DNA of 64,000 nucleotides, from the NCBI GenBank assembly GCA_027622275.1, contig JAQBZB010000005.1, positions 30,422 to 94,421 on the forward strand, in the 5' to 3' direction. Of this stretch, positions 1-9,103 are shown one piece after another. Origin of the DNA: Planctomycetota bacterium (lineage in GTDB: Bacteria; Planctomycetota; Planctomycetia; Pirellulales; Pirellulaceae). How positions within the stretch are numbered: position 1 is the stretch's first letter; every line of letters starts with the position of its first letter. A program made the translations under genes and the position numbers. The notes under the pieces were generated by a model. It had not been told where the DNA came from, did not search any database, and was given only the letters and a program-made list of their open reading frames with translations.

Positions 1-153
1 GCTGGCCACGCCGCGGGGATCTACTCGGTGAAAGCTCCTGGCTGCGCGCCCTCCGACTTCTGGAATCACGACTTCAAGAATATCCCGCGCCCACTGTGGC
101 CGTGGGACGACATCGAACAATGGACACCCGCGGAGGGCTTGCTTCAAAAGTGA
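1..153 (+). CDS. M81 family (MlrC-like) metallopeptidase, C-terminal fragment
   Basis: The frame is open from the window's first base to a TGA at 151-153 and gives about 50 residues. It contains the segment YSVKAPGCAPSDF and then IPRPLWPWDD. This resembles the extreme C-terminus of M81/MlrC-type metallopeptidases, which tend to end in an aPG..psD...l....RPlWPlD pattern; that family assignment is from memory of the pattern. The 5' part lies outside the window, so no catalytic residue can be checked. The next gene overlaps its end, either at ATG 120 or as a GTGA overlap at 150-153, which suggests one transcript. Confidence 0.5.
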   Translation, partial: AGHAAGIYSVKAPGCAPSDFWNHDFKNIPRPLWPWDDIEQWTPAEGLLQK

Positions 154-1139
154 CACTTCCTGTTTCCTACGACGACGTTCTCGCCGCGCTGCCGCGCGTC
201 CACGCGCTGCTCAAGCCAACGCCGCTGTTCGAATGGCCGGGGCTGACGAAACTGCTGGGCTTTCCGTTTTGGCTGAAGCACGAAAACCACCAGCCAGTCG
301 GCGCGTTCAAGGTGCGCGGCGGAATCAATTTTGCAAGTACGCTGAGCGACCACCAGCGGCGGGCCGGCATCATCGGCGTCTCGACGGGGAACCAAGGCCA
401 ATCGCTGGCTTACGCCGGTCGGCATTTTAATGTGCCATGCACGATTGTCGTTCCAGAAAACACGAATCCCAGCAAGTGTCTGGCAATTCGCAATCTCGGC
501 GCGCAGCTGATCGAACATGGCCGCGACTTCGACGAGGCGAAGGACCATGTCGAAGAGTTGGTGAAGACTCGTGGCGCTCGTTACGTGCATTCGGCCAACG
601 AGCCGCTGTTGATCGCCGGAGTCGGCACGATGGCGTGGGAGATTTTCGAGCAGCTTCCCGATCCTGACGTGATTCTCGTGCCGATCGGACTGGGCAGCGG
701 CGTCTGTGGGACTTGCATCGTGGCGAAGCATCGCTATCCGCGAGCTGAGGTCATCGGTGTGCAATCCGAGATCGCGCCGGCCGTCGCCGAGTCGTGGCGG
801 ACGAACACAACCGTCACGACAGATACGGCCAGCACCTGGGCTGAAGGCTTCGCCACGCGGGCACCCGCCGAGATGACGCTCGAGATCATGCGGGCCTTGA
901 TGGACGACGTCATTCTGGTCGGCGAAGACGAATTGCGGCTTGCGGCCTACTGGATCCTCAAGCACACGCACAATCTGGCGGAAGGCGCCGGAGCCGGTGC
1001 GCTCGCGGCAGCGTTCAAATCACGAGGGCGGTTTGCGGGCCAGCGGGTTGTCGGTATCTTTTCGGGCGGCAATCTTGATCTAGCGGAGTTGCCACGAATC
1101 CTTGAAGCCGGCCAAGTGTACGCGGCGTCGCATCCTTAA
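120..1139 (+). CDS. PLP-dependent serine/threonine dehydratase-like protein (fold type II)
   Basis: About 339 residues, the usual size for a single-domain serine/threonine dehydratase without an ACT domain. The PLP lysine lies in GAFKVRGG. The substrate loop is STGNQGQS, with Gln where many family members have His, and the phosphate-binding glycine loop is LGSGVCGT. The likely reaction is deamination of a hydroxy amino acid to a 2-oxo acid in the cytoplasm; racemase or eliminase activity on a related amino acid cannot be excluded. Three starts are possible: GTG 96, ATG 120, and GTG 150. The last overlaps the upstream stop and has GGAGGG at 132-137, twelve bases away. ATG 120 is used here; GTG 150 is a strong alternative. 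Coupling to an MlrC-like gene suggests catabolism of an unusual amino-acid substrate. Confidence 0.8.
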   Translation: MDTRGGLASKVTLPVSYDDVLAALPRVHALLKPTPLFEWPGLTKLLGFPFWLKHENHQPVGAFKVRGGINFASTLSDHQRRAGIIGVSTGNQGQSLAYAGRHFNVPCTIVVPENTNPSKCLAIRNLGAQLIEHGRDFDEAKDHVEELVKTRGARYVHSANEPLLIAGVGTMAWEIFEQLPDPDVILVPIGLGSGVCGTCIVAKHRYPRAEVIGVQSEIAPAVAESWRTNTTVTTDTASTWAEGFATRAPAEMTLEIMRALMDDVILVGEDELRLAAYWILKHTHNLAEGAGAGALAAAFKSRGRFAGQRVVGIFSGGNLDLAELPRILEAGQVYAASHP

Positions 1140-1253
1140 GCATGTCGACAACTGTCACTGGATGTCCTATCTTGAACGCCGAGCCATTTGTTCGACATTT
1201 CGCGCCGTCACGAAAGCGACGAACCGGGCACGGGGTCGCTGGGGAGTTTTGCA

Positions 1254-2885
1254 ATGAACGCTTCAGAAACTGCGTCTCCCTACTTGCTGCGGATCGAAGG
1301 CGTCAACCTATCCTACTTCATCTTCGACACCGATGATCTTAGTACGATTCGGGGCGGCAGCTTGTTGTTGCTATTTGCGCCAGCGCTCGTACAAGACGAT
1401 GCGATCTGGAAGCAACTGGCGAATGACGCCCCGGCGGCCGAGATCGTGACATCCGGCGCGTCGCAAACGATCTTGCGTTTCTCGGCGAAGTCGCAAGCAG
1501 CCGCCGATGCCGTTGCGAGGGAAGTTCGAACGTGGCTGCAATGTCACGAGGAACTCGGCGAGGCAACGTTTGTCGTGGAAGTCCGTCAGGACCATGATGA
1601 CTTCGCGGTCGACAAAGAGTATCTGTTGGCAGCGAGCCGCTGGCAACAGATGCAACGCCCGCGTCTTGTCGTGCCACCGTGGAACGAACAGGCAGGTAAG
1701 GAGCAGCATCCTTGTGACATCGATTTCGTGCGTCCTGCGACCCACACGATAGACGCCAGAAACCTCAACAAACGCGAGGTCAGCCGTTCCGTCTCCACGC
1801 GCCGGGAATACGGCTTCGTTCACAAACAAGAACTTTATTACAAGCTGACCGGCTGGAAACCTCGTGACCGCGAAGGCACGGAGTCGCAGTTGGCATGGGA
1901 TTTCCACGAGATCGCCGCCCGTGGAGAACATCGGTACGGGCGGGCGGACGACAACGATGGTGATCCGCTTGCACATTTGCACGACAAGATGGCCGTACTC
2001 TACATCGATGGCAACCGATTTGGTGACATCCAACGGAGCAGTTGTCACGACTCAGCACGTCAGCGAGCTTGGGACGAGCATGTGCAAGGCCTGCGCAAAA
2101 AGGTGCTGAAGAGCTTGCTGGAAAAAACGGACGATGATGACGAATGGATCTGCAAATTGGGGACGCCCAAACAAGGGAAGCCTCAGCAGATCGCGATTCG
2201 TCTCGAAACATTACTGTGGGGCGGCGACGAACTGACCTGGGTTGTGCCCGCCTGGAAGGGCTGGGAAGTCGTGCAAACATTCTTCCAAGTTGCCGCCGCT
2301 TGGCCCCAATGGCAACAGAATGACAAGGACTCGCTGCAACTGACCCATGCCGCGGGATTGGTCTTCTGTCATGCCAGTTCTCCGATTCACGGTGTGACGG
2401 CGCTGGCCCGCGAACTCGCCGGACAAGTCAAGCAATGGAACAAAGATCAGTCCCAAGGCGAGTTGTCTCGCTATCAAGACGGGATTGCTTATCAGGTGCT
2501 GGAGTCATTCGATCAACTTGGCGACGAAGTTGCCAAGGCGCGGAAGCGAGACTTGCCAGCCGGTTGCTCGCCCGCTGATCTGGTGATTCCAGCAACCGAA
2601 TTGACCGCACTAACCAGCGACTTGCTCAAGCCAATTCAAACCGGATTTCCACGAGGTGCGGTTTACCGGCTGTTGAAGTCGTTGCAACGTGGCAAGACCG
2701 ATGAATATTGGCGATGGTTGGAGCGGGCAATGCGTGATCATCCGGTTCTGCCCGAATCGTTTGGCACCAGCCAAGACAACGACGATCTGCCACCTAGTCC
2801 TGCGCAACAAATTCGCTGGCTGCACCTCTGTGAGCTATGGGACTACATCGGCCACCTCGACCCTTCGACCTTGGCGGCGGAGTAG
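1254..2885 (+). CDS. Cas10-like (Cmr2/Csm1-type) two-Palm protein without HD domain
   Basis: First gene of a four-gene RAMP operon; 543 residues. ATG 1254 is chosen because GGGGAG at 1241-1246 sits seven bases upstream; the frame extends further 5' but has only a TTG there. Residues 25-40 (DTDDLSTIRGGSLLLL) resemble the first Palm of Cas10, which usually carries a T.D.W.GS-like signature. Residues 246-256 (MAVLYIDGNRF) and the GGDE at 323-326 match the metal-binding strand and the GGDD loop of the second, cyclase-type Palm. A single Cys in EQHPCDIDF lies where Cas10 proteins usually have a zinc knuckle. There is no N-terminal HD nuclease, and the protein is shorter than typical Cas10 (650-1000 residues). 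The C-terminal 140 residues look helical, as in Cas10 domain D4. Inferred role: large subunit of a type III-like RNP. Cyclic oligoadenylate synthesis is possible but the Asp-to-Glu change makes it uncertain. Confidence 0.75.
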   Translation: MNASETASPYLLRIEGVNLSYFIFDTDDLSTIRGGSLLLLFAPALVQDDAIWKQLANDAPAAEIVTSGASQTILRFSAKSQAAADAVAREVRTWLQCHEELGEATFVVEVRQDHDDFAVDKEYLLAASRWQQMQRPRLVVPPWNEQAGKEQHPCDIDFVRPATHTIDARNLNKREVSRSVSTRREYGFVHKQELYYKLTGWKPRDREGTESQLAWDFHEIAARGEHRYGRADDNDGDPLAHLHDKMAVLYIDGNRFGDIQRSSCHDSARQRAWDEHVQGLRKKVLKSLLEKTDDDDEWICKLGTPKQGKPQQIAIRLETLLWGGDELTWVVPAWKGWEVVQTFFQVAAAWPQWQQNDKDSLQLTHAAGLVFCHASSPIHGVTALARELAGQVKQWNKDQSQGELSRYQDGIAYQVLESFDQLGDEVAKARKRDLPAGCSPADLVIPATELTALTSDLLKPIQTGFPRGAVYRLLKSLQRGKTDEYWRWLERAMRDHPVLPESFGTSQDNDDLPPSPAQQIRWLHLCELWDYIGHLDPSTLAAE

Positions 2886-2891
2886 CTTTCG

Positions 2892-4886
2892 ATGCTTCAA
2901 CTAACTTTCACCTTACAGCTCACAATCAAAGGGCCGTTTACGACCAAGTCCTCCGGAGTCGGAGGCTATGGCGTCGACGCCGTCTTGCTGCGCGACCGCC
3001 ATGGAAAGCCGTTGCTGCCAGGCACGCAAGTCCGTGGACGCGTGCGCGAGTCCTTGGAGGAACTCGCGTCTGCGATCGGCGAAAGCGAAGGCGAAACGCT
3101 CGCGACATTTGTCCGAAACGCTTTCGGTCCACCGGTCAAACTCGATGCATTCGAACCCGCGCACGGACATCGTGCAGGTGCGATCCACTTTAGCGACTTT
3201 ACAGGCAGCGACTCGCCACCGGCTGGCGACGACGCCGAGCAGTTGCTAACTCGTATCCAGGTTGATTCAGCGAAAGGCAGTGCTCACTCACACGCCTTGC
3301 TCGTACTCGAGACGGCAGCCGAACCAGCGCGTCTCATCCGATTCGAAGGCAAAGTGGAGCTATTCGAACGAGACGTTGACAGCGCGGTCACGGCGGCGGA
3401 CTACTTATTCAAAGCCCTCGACTGGGTTCCCTCGCTGGGCTCGTTTCGCACGGTTGGGTTTGGGAGATTCGTCGGCGTGTGTGTCACTGGCGTGAAGGCG
3501 AAGTTGAATGAAGCGGGGGGTGACCAGACCGAGAATCTAGTGCCGGCCCTGGACGATCGGCTCGCGGAGTTATGTGAAGAAATGCCACCGGCGGACCTCG
3601 TCTGTATCGAACCTGCGGCAGCTTGTGCCGAGACAACGTCTTGCTGCCATCTCGAACTGCAACTCCACGAACCGTTCGTTGTGGGACAGCGACGCACGAA
3701 CCGTAATATCACGCGGTCGGTCGATTATCTGAGCGGCGCGGTGATCAAGGGTGCGCTCGCCGCTCAACTTCAACGCTGGTTGTCGGATCGCCGCGAAGTT
3801 GGTCCCCGCACGGACGTTGGCACTCTCGGCCCAGGCACGCGCTGGGAGTCGTTGTGTCTTCATTTGTCGCAGATACGTTTCTGTACGGCGTTCCCGATCC
3901 GCAAAGATCAACCCGGTCGGCCCGTCGTCCAACCGTTGTCGCTGGTCAAATTTGACGATCAACTGCGTGATGCGGCACTCGCGCGCGGGCCTTGTGTGCT
4001 GAAAGCCGGCACCGACACGTCAGCGCCGGTCGCACCGGCGTTCTCCGTCGATTGGAAAGACCCGGCAACATCCCCTTGGGACAGCGGTCTCGCGCGCCCG
4101 GTCAAGGAGCTTCGTTTTCATACGGCGATGGATGATCAGACTCGAACGGCGCGACACGAGCATCTCTTTGCACACGAGCTGGTGCATCCCGTTGATAAAG
4201 AGGAACGGCCGCTCGTCTGGCGCGGCACAGTCGACCTGTCTCGCGTGCCAGAGGTCGTCCGCAACGATGTCCGCCGTCAGCTGGGCGAAGTATTCGGATT
4301 CGTCGAGCTTCACTTTGGCAAGACCAAGGCCCGCGCCCAGGCATCGCTCGACACGAGTGCTTCGTTGTCGGCCAGCCAGGTTTCGTCCACGACTCCGATC
4401 GAGGGCAATCAATGGGTGATCGTACTGCAATCGCCGGCATTTCTCGCAGATCCCCGCACCGTTCAACAATCTTGGGACGCGGGAGAACCGGACGGTTTGA
4501 AACGGGAATACGAGCGGGTCTTTGAGGAGTTTTCAGGAGGCTCGTTGCGATTGCTCCGCTACTTCGCCGATCAATCGCTACACGGGGGATTCCTGGCACA
4601 ACGCACGGCCCGTGATTTGAACCAACCCTACAATCCCCTGTTCGTAACCGAACCGGGCAGCGCGTTCGTCCTTGAAGCAACCGGCGATCCTTCGTCGGCA
4701 GCCGGCCAGATCGAAACTTGGTTCGCAGGCGGCTTGCCGCTCCCCGATTGGGCCAAGACTCTGTATGGCGAGACGTATCGCACCAACCCGTTCTTGCCGG
4801 AGGATGGATTCGGCGAGATCGCCGTCAACCTATCGCTGCATGAATCGCTTCGCATCAACGACGACGAGGCCGAGTATGTCAACTAA
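2892..4886 (+). CDS. Fused double-RAMP (Cas7/Csm3-like) protein
   Basis: 664 residues, starting six bases after the Cas10-like stop. The N-terminal RAMP domain (about 1-205) has GVDAVLLRDRHGKPLLPGTQ followed by VRGRVRESLEEL, the RAMP pattern 'D...RD..G.P.iPG...+G.lR'. Asp29 aligns by eye with the RNA-cleaving Asp33 of Csm3. The glycine-rich loop GSFRTVGFGR is at 183-192. A second RAMP domain begins near 250, with SGAVIKGALAAQL at 281-293, and appears to lack the equivalent Asp. The remaining C-terminal part ends in a G-rich strand (DGFGEIAV). Fusion of two backbone subunits recalls III-D and III-E Cas7 fusions, but the gene set here is different. Inferred role: backbone subunit that binds and possibly cuts RNA. 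Confidence 0.72.
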   Translation: MLQLTFTLQLTIKGPFTTKSSGVGGYGVDAVLLRDRHGKPLLPGTQVRGRVRESLEELASAIGESEGETLATFVRNAFGPPVKLDAFEPAHGHRAGAIHFSDFTGSDSPPAGDDAEQLLTRIQVDSAKGSAHSHALLVLETAAEPARLIRFEGKVELFERDVDSAVTAADYLFKALDWVPSLGSFRTVGFGRFVGVCVTGVKAKLNEAGGDQTENLVPALDDRLAELCEEMPPADLVCIEPAAACAETTSCCHLELQLHEPFVVGQRRTNRNITRSVDYLSGAVIKGALAAQLQRWLSDRREVGPRTDVGTLGPGTRWESLCLHLSQIRFCTAFPIRKDQPGRPVVQPLSLVKFDDQLRDAALARGPCVLKAGTDTSAPVAPAFSVDWKDPATSPWDSGLARPVKELRFHTAMDDQTRTARHEHLFAHELVHPVDKEERPLVWRGTVDLSRVPEVVRNDVRRQLGEVFGFVELHFGKTKARAQASLDTSASLSASQVSSTTPIEGNQWVIVLQSPAFLADPRTVQQSWDAGEPDGLKREYERVFEEFSGGSLRLLRYFADQSLHGGFLAQRTARDLNQPYNPLFVTEPGSAFVLEATGDPSSAAGQIETWFAGGLPLPDWAKTLYGETYRTNPFLPEDGFGEIAVNLSLHESLRINDDEAEYVN

Positions 4887-6498
4887 ACACTCCAAGTTCG
4901 TCAATCGAATCCGTATCGTTGGAAGTCTGACGTTGGACAGCGAATTGCATATCGGTGACGGTGGCGTCACTCCGGACACGGCGTTCACGAACAACGAAAA
5001 CCAAACACGACGCCCGCCCGACATTGCCACGATCGCCCGCGACATGGCAGGCAATCCCGTCGTTCCAGGCGCAGCGATCAAAGGCGTGCTTCGTTCGTAT
5101 CTGGAAAAGAGCAAATCGCTCAAGCCGGTGATCGACGCTGTTTTTGGGCGAACGCCGGGAACAAAGTCGTCAGACGTTCAGGAGCTTCCCGGGGAAGAAC
5201 GAGGGACTGGCGGCAAAGTCGAGTTTTCGTACGCCCCGTTGCTGCCGCTGGCCAACGACGACGCTGCCGAAACCGTAAGCGACACAACGAACGAATTGCC
5301 CGTTCAATCCTCGGTTGGCATCAATCGTCAGACCGGAGCCGCCCACGATCGGGCGCTCCGCTCGTCCCAGTACGTGCCGCGTGGCCGCGCGTTCGAAGTC
5401 GAGCTAGTGGGATACAACCTTGATGAATCGGAAATCGGGCTATTGCTTCACGGGCTCGATGGATTCGATGATCGCGAGCGGCTACGGCTGGGCGCGGGCC
5501 ACGCGAATCAAGCCGGTTTGGCGACGTGGGAATTGGTCGAGTTGCATCACATACAACCGCAGGATGTGAAGCACTGGTTCGCAACGCCCCACGCCGACCG
5601 CCCGGATTGGCGAGACCTTGGCAAGTTGAACTCGAGTGCTCGCAAGAAGCTCGAAGAACGTGCCGCCAAGGCGATCGCGGGCAAGTTCGCCAAACCGTCA
5701 CGGCTGACTGGCGAGATCACCTTGCATTTTGATGGGCCGTTCTTGACCAACGACGCGCGCTCGACGGACGACGACGTCGATCATCGCCCCAGTTTGACAT
5801 CCGACGGCAGATTGCTGCTCGCCGCCCGAGGGTTTCGCGGCGCGTTCCGCAGTCACGCAGAGCGGATCGTGCGGACGCTGAACGGTCAGGCGGCGGGCGA
5901 CCCATTCGCGAAGCCGCCGGGATCAGCGGCGGCAACGCCGTCGAAGGCGACTCCGAATCTGATCGACGAACTCTTTGGAAACACGGATCACCGCGCGGTG
6001 TTGGAAGTATCCGATTTCGTCGCGGACGCCCCGCTGACTGCGACCGAGGTCCAGGAGTTCGTGGCGATCGACCGCTTCACCGGTGGAGCGGCAGACGCGA
6101 AGAAGTTCAACGCTCACTTTGTCTACCGACCGACGCTGAAGGGACGATTATCCATTCTGCTGGAGGATCTGCGGCCGTGGAGCCTGGGGCTGTTGGCGTT
6201 GACGGTCCGCGATTTGATCGAAGGCGATATCACGTTCGGCTGGGGCGCTTCCAAAGGTTATGGAGCCTGTCGTGCGGAGATCAGCAAAATCTCCTGCCCG
6301 ATAGCGTTCGATGTGACCCAAGCCTTTGGCGAAGAGTTCTCGATCGATGCGAAGAGCTGGAAGTCGTCTCATAAATTGCTACACCAAGCCGCACCGCTGG
6401 ACCCGAACTTGCTTGAACCAACGAAGTCCATCTTTCCCACATTGCTCGCCAGTGCTGTACAACAACTTCACGCCAAGCTTGGCATCACCGCCAAATGA
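4876..6498 (+). CDS. Fused double-RAMP protein with Csm3-type signatures in both halves
   Basis: 540 residues. ATG 4876 overlaps the previous stop by 11 bases, so translation is probably coupled. N-terminal RAMP: RPPDIATIARDMAGNPVVPG and GAAIKGVLRSYLEK (65-78), then IDAVFG. Asp49 aligns by eye with Csm3 Asp33. GINRQTGAAHDRAL near 148-161 is the Csm3/Cmr4 'IDR.TG.a' element, followed by a glycine-rich LRLGAGHANQAG. Second RAMP: GEITLHFDGPFLTN (279-292), ARGFRGAFRS (317-326), AIDRFTGGAADAKKF (397-411) and the glycine-rich loop DITFGWGASKGYG (451-463). Two complete Cas7-like units are therefore in one chain. The linker around 340-360 is Pro/Ala-rich. Inferred role: central RNA-binding backbone of the complex, with at least one potential cleavage site. 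Confidence 0.75.
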   Translation: MSTKHSKFVNRIRIVGSLTLDSELHIGDGGVTPDTAFTNNENQTRRPPDIATIARDMAGNPVVPGAAIKGVLRSYLEKSKSLKPVIDAVFGRTPGTKSSDVQELPGEERGTGGKVEFSYAPLLPLANDDAAETVSDTTNELPVQSSVGINRQTGAAHDRALRSSQYVPRGRAFEVELVGYNLDESEIGLLLHGLDGFDDRERLRLGAGHANQAGLATWELVELHHIQPQDVKHWFATPHADRPDWRDLGKLNSSARKKLEERAAKAIAGKFAKPSRLTGEITLHFDGPFLTNDARSTDDDVDHRPSLTSDGRLLLAARGFRGAFRSHAERIVRTLNGQAAGDPFAKPPGSAAATPSKATPNLIDELFGNTDHRAVLEVSDFVADAPLTATEVQEFVAIDRFTGGAADAKKFNAHFVYRPTLKGRLSILLEDLRPWSLGLLALTVRDLIEGDITFGWGASKGYGACRAEISKISCPIAFDVTQAFGEEFSIDAKSWKSSHKLLHQAAPLDPNLLEPTKSIFPTLLASAVQQLHAKLGITAK

Positions 6499-6526
6499 CC
6501 GCGGACGAATCACAAAGGATCAAGTC

Positions 6527-8953
6527 ATGCCGAAATTTCATAACCCCTACCATTTCGTACCGATGCCCGCGGGACAGGGCGACCAGCCGCCAGCGGTTGC
6601 GAGACGAGAGTTCGAAGGTCAAACGGCAGCCCACTTGACGCACGATCGTTACGTCTCGCAATTGTTCAGCGGGCGTCTGGTGTGCCAGTTGCAGACTAAA
6701 GATCCTGTGATCATCGGTGCGGCGCAAGAGGCTGGCGACAAGTCGAGCAACACGAGCCGACAAGTCACGCCCTTTCAACTGCCGAATCGCTCGGCCACGG
6801 ACGCTGGTGAGGCAGAGAAGCTGCCGGCAATCCCCGCTTCGACGCTGCGCGGATTGATCTCGTCTGTCACCGAAGCAGCCACCTGCTCGGCGATGCGAGT
6901 GCTGGCCGATACGCGGCTGTCGCGGCGGATGGCGATGGGAAAAGGAACGCGAAGGGAGTCGCTCTCCGCCATCGGAATGATTGTGATCGAGAAAGACGAA
7001 AATGGTACGGAGACGCGCCGCTTGCGTCCGTTGGCCTTGCCATCGCTGCAATATGATGTGGCGCAAGGTCGCTCGATACTGAAAGACGAGCAAGCGGCCG
7101 TGTGGAAGATGTTCTCAGATTGCCGAACTGCACTGCGAGTTTACGTAGATGTGGAACCCGATTCCTACGGTGCCGACAACCGCAACGAATTTTGGTATTT
7201 GAAGCTTCCCCCGCAGGACGCGATTCGAGTCACCGCAGACAAATCGGGGATCGAAGTTCAGGACGTGGGCGGGGCGGGAGACCGTGGCCGAGAGCTCTCC
7301 TGTCCCTTTGCCAAGATCAAAGTAACTGGCCCGACCCATCAGTTATTGGCACAACAACCTGTCGGCAACAGGAATCCGCTATCTCGAGACAAACTCGAAT
7401 TGCCATCCCCGGAAGCCAACCCGGCCGATCACGGCTACACGCGCGGAATTCTGCGTGTCTTGGGGATCTTCGACGGACGCGCTAGCGAGATGCCGACCAA
7501 GAAGCACGAGATCTTCTTGCCCTACACCGAGCGCGACGAACAGCGGCCTACTTTCGCAATCACCGACGGTGCCTGGGACACCTTCCGCGCCCTGGCGGAC
7601 CAGCAAGCGTCGTTGAACAAGGAAAATACGAAACCGGGTGATCAGTTGCCCTTCCATACCAAAGGCTCGCAACGCGCTGAGAAGACCAAGATCAAACGCA
7701 TCGAACATCCGTTACGGTTACGCGACGGCGATCTGGTCTTCTTTCAAGCGGGTGACGGGGACGATGGGGAGCCGGTCGTCGATGAATTGGCCGTCTCGTC
7801 GATTTGGCGGAAGGACTCGGGGCCGGTGCATGCTTACTTCGAAGGCCTTTCTCCCGAGCTGCTCCCCTTCAACACGCAGCGCAAGACGATCACGGTGGCG
7901 GAGCAGATGTTCGGCTTCGTGGAAGAAGTGAAGAAGGAACTCACGGCGAAGTCGGCCGCCGGTTCCGCCAAGAAGCCGCCCCCGCTGGCGTTCAAAAGCC
8001 GGTTGCGATTCTCGTTCGGGCACGCGGCACCAAGCCAGAGCGACCTGTTGCTGCCCGAGGTGCCGCTGCGTCCGCTGCTGTCCCCCAAGCCACCCTGCCC
8101 GGCGATGTACTTCACGCGACGCTCCGGTTCACAAAAACTCATCACCAAACAGGAATTGAAACCGCCACACAACAAGACCCAAGGCAAACAAGACGACCAG
8201 GACTACATTCCGCAAGGCCGTAAGTTCTACTTGCATCGCCATGACGCTGGTCAGCCCCTTCCGCCAAACGCCGAACCCTGGCGGGCCGACGATCAAGCCC
8301 GACCCGATCTGTCCGCGATCGCAACTCCGATCGCCGCCAACAAGACCTTCTGGTTCCACGTCGACTTCCACAATCTAACACGGCACGAGCTGTCCGCGCT
8401 TTGCTATGCGCTATCGCCCGCCGACCAGTGGCTCGAAGCCGGTGACTATCCCCCCCAGCTCTTGGCAGACGGCGCGCGGCCCAAGTTCTGGCACAAGCTA
8501 GGCATGGGGAAACCGCTGGGTTTGGGAGCGGTCGAGATCAAGCCCTTGGGATTGTTTTATGTTGATCGAGAGCAGCGGTATCGGGAATTGACTTGGGACA
8601 AAAGCGCGCCGCGTTATCGTTGCGTCCGCTTCCATGCCGGTGGCGATGCAGGGTTGTTGCCCGCTTGGTACGAGCAAGAGCGGGCGACCCAAGAAAGCGG
8701 TGCGGACGGACACTACGCATCGTTCGGCGAATTGCGTGCCGAGTTCCGTGGTTCGATGAACCGAACCGTTCGCCGAGCGTTGGAGTTGATCGGAAATCCC
8801 GCGTCAATTACGGCCCTCGTTCAGCCACCGCGCGACGAACAGGCCGAGCCGGCCAAGGCCCAGTACGAATGGTTCGTGCGGAATAAAAAGCAGTGCCTGC
8901 CGCCGGTCACCGCCGAGTCGGAACAACTGCCCAAACTCGACACTCGTCATTAG
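6527..8953 (+). CDS. Large CRISPR-associated RAMP protein, TIGR03986-like
   Basis: 808 residues. ATG 6527 is preceded by AAAGGA (6514-6519) at a seven-base spacing and lies 28 bases after the previous stop. The N-terminus NPYHFVPMP and SGRLVCQLQTKDPVIIG match the opening of the TIGR03986 RAMP family ('YnFVpl ... G.i...l...tP..ig'). IPASTLRGLISSVTEA (102-117) is the RAMP helix-turn signature. HKLGMGKPLGLG at 656-667 is the characteristic C-terminal glycine loop. Family members occur in type III-like loci, usually near cas10. This one is last in an operon that also encodes a Cas10-like protein and two RAMP fusions. It could cap the crRNA-like guide end or serve as an extra backbone unit; no catalytic residue could be assigned. 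Confidence 0.78.
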   Translation: MPKFHNPYHFVPMPAGQGDQPPAVARREFEGQTAAHLTHDRYVSQLFSGRLVCQLQTKDPVIIGAAQEAGDKSSNTSRQVTPFQLPNRSATDAGEAEKLPAIPASTLRGLISSVTEAATCSAMRVLADTRLSRRMAMGKGTRRESLSAIGMIVIEKDENGTETRRLRPLALPSLQYDVAQGRSILKDEQAAVWKMFSDCRTALRVYVDVEPDSYGADNRNEFWYLKLPPQDAIRVTADKSGIEVQDVGGAGDRGRELSCPFAKIKVTGPTHQLLAQQPVGNRNPLSRDKLELPSPEANPADHGYTRGILRVLGIFDGRASEMPTKKHEIFLPYTERDEQRPTFAITDGAWDTFRALADQQASLNKENTKPGDQLPFHTKGSQRAEKTKIKRIEHPLRLRDGDLVFFQAGDGDDGEPVVDELAVSSIWRKDSGPVHAYFEGLSPELLPFNTQRKTITVAEQMFGFVEEVKKELTAKSAAGSAKKPPPLAFKSRLRFSFGHAAPSQSDLLLPEVPLRPLLSPKPPCPAMYFTRRSGSQKLITKQELKPPHNKTQGKQDDQDYIPQGRKFYLHRHDAGQPLPPNAEPWRADDQARPDLSAIATPIAANKTFWFHVDFHNLTRHELSALCYALSPADQWLEAGDYPPQLLADGARPKFWHKLGMGKPLGLGAVEIKPLGLFYVDREQRYRELTWDKSAPRYRCVRFHAGGDAGLLPAWYEQERATQESGADGHYASFGELRAEFRGSMNRTVRRALELIGNPASITALVQPPRDEQAEPAKAQYEWFVRNKKQCLPPVTAESEQLPKLDTRH

Positions 8954-9103
8954 AGGGCATTTCAATACCAGCGCGCAGCGCAAGCAAGTGAGTGAGTCGA
9001 ATCGTCCAATGGTCGCGGTGGGGTGGCGCGCTCACTGGCGCTTCTTGAGTTGCCCTGTGTCCACAGTCGCGCAGCGACGGCGTGTAATAGCCCCGGCTTT
9101 CAG

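Noticed and set aside
144..971. 275-codon minus-strand frame opposite the dehydratase
   Set aside because: The plus-strand gene has intact PLP motifs; the antisense product has no recognisable motif or start signal.
1140..1253. Promoter for the RAMP operon (TTGAAC at 1172 with ACATTT 17 bases later)
   Set aside because: The -10 match is poor and planctomycete promoter consensus is not well enough defined to claim it.
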